Assembly (NCBI GenBank): GCA_028277515.1
Contig: JANQGC010000236.1
Span: 1 to 5,553 of the forward strand
Direction of reading: 5' to 3'
Length of the DNA stretch: 5,553 nucleotides
DNA from: Anaerolineae bacterium
GTDB lineage: Bacteria; Chloroflexota; Anaerolineae; Promineifilales; Promineifilaceae
In this document: piece by piece, positions 4,572-5,553 of the stretch
Position numbering within the stretch: position 1 is the first letter of the stretch
How the letters are laid out: each line of letters starts with the position of its first letter
Translations under genes and position numbers: made by a program
The notes under the pieces: generated by a model
What the model was told of the DNA's origin: nothing
Seen by the model: only the letters and a program-made list of their open reading frames with translations
Database searches by the model: none

Positions 4572-5553
4572 TAATTTGCGCCCTGTTCGTATTTCCCCAT
4601 ATCCTCATCAATGACCTGCTCGCGCGGGCGCAGTTTGGTGGCCGCGCGAGCGGCGGGATCGGAGGCCAAACCACGCGATGGACGGGGTAGAAGCTGCGCT
4701 TCCTGGATGATTTCGGCGACGGTTTCCTCCTGGCGATAGGCCATGACATGGACGCCGGCAACGCCTTCAATTTCGCGAACCTGCTGGATGATCTCGGTGC
4801 AAATACGCTTGCCCTCTTCCCGTTTTTTCTCTTTCGGTGTTTTTCGCAGTCGTTCGACGACATGATCGGGAATATGTACGCCGGGAACCTTGGTGCGCAT
4901 ATATTCGGCCGCTTTTTCAGAGCGCAGCGGTCCGACGCCGATCAAAATAAAGGCTTTTTCATGCAAACCCATATCACGTACGCGGGCCATGAAATTTTCT
5001 AAAATAGGAATGTCAAAACAGTATTGCGTCTGAAAAAAGTCCGCCCCGGCGGCGATCTTTTTGGCCATACGCAGCGGCCGCCAATCGAATGGCGGGACGA
5101 AAGGGTTGGCTGCTGCGCCCAGAAAAAGTCGCGGTTTAGTCGTCAATTTTCGGCCGCTGAGGAACATCCCTTCATCACGCATCATGCGCGCCGTGCGCAG
5201 CAGTTGAATGGAATCAAAATCAAAGACGCGTTTGGCCTGCGGCTGGTCGCCGGCGACCACATCATCGCCGGTGATACAGAGCACATTGCGCACACCCATC
5301 GCCGCCGCGCCCAGCAAATCGCCTTGAATCGCGATGCGGTTGCGGTCACGACAGGCTACCTGGTACACCGGTTCATATCCGGCGCGGGTCAGCAGGGCAC
5401 AGATGGCCACGCTGGACATGTGGCAGTGTGCGCCGGATGCGTCCACGGCGTTGATACCGTCGCAGACTTCGGAGAGCACCAGAGCGGCGCGGTAGACATC
5501 CTCCGGATTGGCGCTGTCCGGTGGGTTGAGTTCTGAGGTGACGGCGAAGCGGC
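4571..5553 (-). CDS. metF: Methylenetetrahydrofolate reductase (5' end outside window)
   Basis: The frame stays open to the right edge; 326 residues are visible. A GTG at 5477-5479 is an in-frame Val, not the start, because 24 matching residues lie upstream, beginning 'RFAVTSELNPPDSANPEDVY'. The enzyme reduces 5,10-methylene-THF to 5-methyl-THF with FAD in a TIM barrel, supplying methyl groups for methionine synthesis or, in acetogenic pathways, the methyl branch. Visible signs are 'SELNPP', whose Glu fits the catalytic Glu28 of E. coli MetF, 'ACRDRNRIAIQGDLLGAAAMG', 'VLCITGDD', whose Asp fits E. coli Asp120 at the flavin, 'FFQTQYCFDI', matching the TQFFFD strand, and 'ILIGVGPLRS'. A charged tail of about 35 residues follows the usual end ('ETVAEIIQEAQLLPRPS'), and its stop codon touches the repeat at 4517-4571. 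Few residues are missing at the N-terminus. The electron donor and any MetV-like partner cannot be judged here. Confidence 0.9.
   Translation of the reverse strand, partial: RFAVTSELNPPDSANPEDVYRAALVLSEVCDGINAVDASGAHCHMSSVAICALLTRAGYEPVYQVACRDRNRIAIQGDLLGAAAMGVRNVLCITGDDVVAGDQPQAKRVFDFDSIQLLRTARMMRDEGMFLSGRKLTTKPRLFLGAAANPFVPPFDWRPLRMAKKIAAGADFFQTQYCFDIPILENFMARVRDMGLHEKAFILIGVGPLRSEKAAEYMRTKVPGVHIPDHVVERLRKTPKEKKREEGKRICTEIIQQVREIEGVAGVHVMAYRQEETVAEIIQEAQLLPRPSRGLASDPAARAATKLRPREQVIDEDMGKYEQGAN

Noticed and set aside
5024..5536. A 170-residue plus-strand open frame
   Set aside because: It is the antisense of metF, which matches its family over the entire length.
1..5553. tRNA, rRNA or CRISPR array
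   Set aside because: No tRNA-like cloverleaf with a conserved T-loop, no rRNA-like sequence and no regularly spaced direct repeats were seen.

Overview
The window looks like a piece of a bacterial chromosome, most likely from Chloroflexota (Anaerolineae/Caldilineae-like). The hints are two solute-binding lipoproteins with Pro/Glu/Thr-rich linkers after the lipobox, a MocR-type regulator fragment, a MetF of the 'RDRN..LLGA' type, and several palindromic repeats of the kind scattered through such genomes. The taxonomic call is inference from style, because no marker gene is present.

Layout. At 1-1028 two plus-strand genes overlap: the C-terminal end of a 2OG-Fe(II) oxygenase-like protein (to 196), then a complete DUF6445-type protein (186-1028) that also carries the HxD...H...R layout of 2OG-Fe(II) enzymes. 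From about 1041 to 2102 lies gene debris: the last ~90 residues of a MocR-family (GntR/aminotransferase) regulator, then a sugar-type solute-binding lipoprotein that has lost its 5' end, carries an in-frame stop and has lost its middle part with a frame change. An inverted repeat (1021-1080) and a perfect 33-base palindrome (1401-1433) sit at the broken 5' edges of the two remnants. At 2109-3452 (minus strand) is an intact branched-chain-amino-acid-type (Peripla_BP_6) solute-binding lipoprotein without transporter partners in view. The gap 3453-3849 holds a second inverted repeat whose arms resemble the first, a stretch with no recognisable gene, and an AT-rich promoter/operator. At 3850-4478 is a VapB-VapC toxin-antitoxin operon with a one-base overlap. 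A structured, cloverleaf-like repeat (4517-4571) separates it from a convergent minus-strand metF (methylenetetrahydrofolate reductase), whose 5' end runs off the window.

How the parts relate. The two oxygenase-like genes probably form one transcriptional unit and may act on the same product. VapBC is a self-contained module. The solute-binding protein, metF and the debris show no common pathway. The region reads as a rearranged chromosomal patch with small mobile or palindromic elements at its joints, next to ordinary housekeeping and accessory genes. I did not find a convincing new multi-gene system. The best leads are the oxygenase pair and the related inverted repeats.
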